Part shown: positions 48,917 through 49,426 of the stretch, one piece after another
How positions within the stretch are numbered: the first letter of the stretch is position 1
How the letters are laid out: the number at the start of each line of letters is the position of its first letter
DNA from: Porphyromonadaceae bacterium CG2_30_38_12
GTDB taxonomy: Bacteria > Bacteroidota > Bacteroidia > Bacteroidales > Paludibacteraceae
NCBI GenBank assembly: GCA_001873635.1
Contig: MNZK01000106.1
Span: forward strand, 1-49,426
Length of the DNA stretch: 49,426 nucleotides
Reading direction: 5' to 3'
Made by a program: the position numbers and the translations under genes
The notes under the pieces: model-generated
Databases searched by the model: none
What the model saw: the letters and a program-made list of their open reading frames with translations, nothing else
Told to the model about the DNA's origin: nothing

Positions 48917-48937
48917 AAAATGACCCAAAGTCATTTT
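48917..48937. terminator. hairpin, possible terminator
   Basis: AAAATGAC and GTCATTTT form an 8-bp stem with the loop CCAAA, flanked by A- and T-rich sequence. No gene is identified upstream on either strand, so what it would terminate is unclear. Confidence 0.4.
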
Positions 48938-48963
48938 TATGTTTACTGTTGTTAATGCCAATG

Positions 48964-49020
48964 TGTACAAACAATTAGGACAATGAGACGAAGTCGAAAT
49001 TGGGCTTTATTGTTTGTACA
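48964..49020. repeat. 12-bp perfect inverted repeat
   Basis: TGTACAAACAAT (48964-48975) and ATTGTTTGTACA (49009-49020) flank a 33-base centre that itself contains the small hairpin GAC-GAA-GTC. It could be a structured RNA, a small mobile-element remnant or a binding site. Confidence 0.7.
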
Positions 49021-49426
49021 ATCGGTATTATTTCAAAATTAGTATATCAAACGCGTGTATAAAAGTCAAATAATATTGAGTTCAATTATGATAAGTAGGC
49101 AGCTATTTTGCTGGATTTATGTTTCTATCAAAGGATGATGGTTAGACAGCAAAGACAAAACGTATGCAGGTTTTGAAAAATATGTCAGTCTGTGAGTTAT
49201 CAACATCCTCAAGCAACAAGAGAAGGTCTATTAGCCAAAGACTGAGAGTCCGCAAATCAACCTATACAAAAACTTGATTTACAATAAATTAGAAACAAGA
49301 AAGAAAAGATTACAGCTTGTCAAAAAAAACTGCCAACATTTGCTTTTGTATAAAGCATGTGTGAATATGCATCAATTTTTTATAAAATTTTGCTCACTTT
49401 AATTCTGAAAAAATAATTTTATAGAA

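Larger units (their letters stand above)
48669..49426. other. gene-free right end with inverted repeats
   Basis: About 758 bases without a convincing gene. The left end holds the cytochrome biogenesis promoter. A hairpin lies at 48917-48937 (AAAATGAC/GTCATTTT arms, 5-base loop) and a 12-bp inverted repeat at 48964-49020. From about 49079 the plus strand has a long reading frame broken by three stops (TGA, TGA, TAG), with no recognisable motif; it may be chance in AT-rich DNA or a decayed gene. Confidence 0.6.

Noticed and set aside
49079-49410. Decayed coding sequence with three in-frame stops
   Set aside because: The translation is dominated by Lys, Asn and Leu as expected in AT-rich DNA, and no family was recognised, so it is mentioned only as a possibility.

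Overview
The window is an AT-rich chromosomal segment of a Bacteroidetes bacterium, most likely order Bacteroidales. Four things support this: about fifteen copies of the Bacteroidetes -7 promoter element TAnnTTTG at sensible distances upstream of genes; the Bacteroidetes ATP synthase gene order (atpD-atpC-orf-atpB-E-F-H-A-G); lineage-typical families (fused KorA, NhaD, an HU-CCDC81/SPOR protein, a fused ResB/CcsA protein, a DUF349 protein); and weak Shine-Dalgarno use. The genus cannot be fixed from this sequence. No phage, intact insertion sequence or CRISPR array was seen.

Layout. 1-3.4 kb: korA (2-oxoglutarate:ferredoxin oxidoreductase, with korB presumably just outside the window) and asnS, both minus. 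3.4-7.8 kb: a fluoride-defence region. A fluoride riboswitch precedes crcB (fluoride channel) and a DUF190 gene; after trpB on the opposite strand comes a CLC antiporter of the fluoride-type clade overlapped by a second, divergent DUF190-like gene. 7.9-9.4 kb: dnaB. 9.5-19.2 kb: the complete F1Fo-ATP synthase locus on the minus strand, ending in fmt, a PspC-domain gene and an orphan DNA methyltransferase. Between atpD and atpC lies the wreck of a type II toxin-antitoxin pair. 19.3-22.4 kb: lepA-nhaD. 22.5-26.2 kb: metY, cysK, rfbB.

26.3-32.5 kb (plus): an HU-CCDC81/SPOR cell-envelope protein that may be leaderless with a GTG start, tRNA-Leu(UAG), a secreted endonuclease/exonuclease/phosphatase-fold protein, yaaA, topA and an SDR. 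32.6-39.0 kb (plus): a tight run of a DUF349 protein, a lipoprotein pullulanase, a NapH/NapG-like polyferredoxin fusion, a SpoU-type RNA methyltransferase and a SUI1-family factor. 39.0-42.1 kb (minus): a HAD phosphatase, hisD and hisC, without the rest of the his operon. 42.2-45.3 kb (plus): tRNA-Pro(CGG), aroA and a radical SAM protein with an unusual cysteine spacing. 45.4-48.7 kb (minus): a giant fused cytochrome c biogenesis protein. The last ~760 bases contain no convincing gene but several inverted repeats.

Most of the window is housekeeping. The parts that most deserve a second look are the two fluoride exporters that each carry a DUF190 partner, the toxin-antitoxin remnant inside the ATP synthase operon, and the NapH-Tat-NapG fusion. 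Amino-acid genes (trpB, hisDC, aroA, cysK/metY) occur as single genes or fragments rather than full operons.
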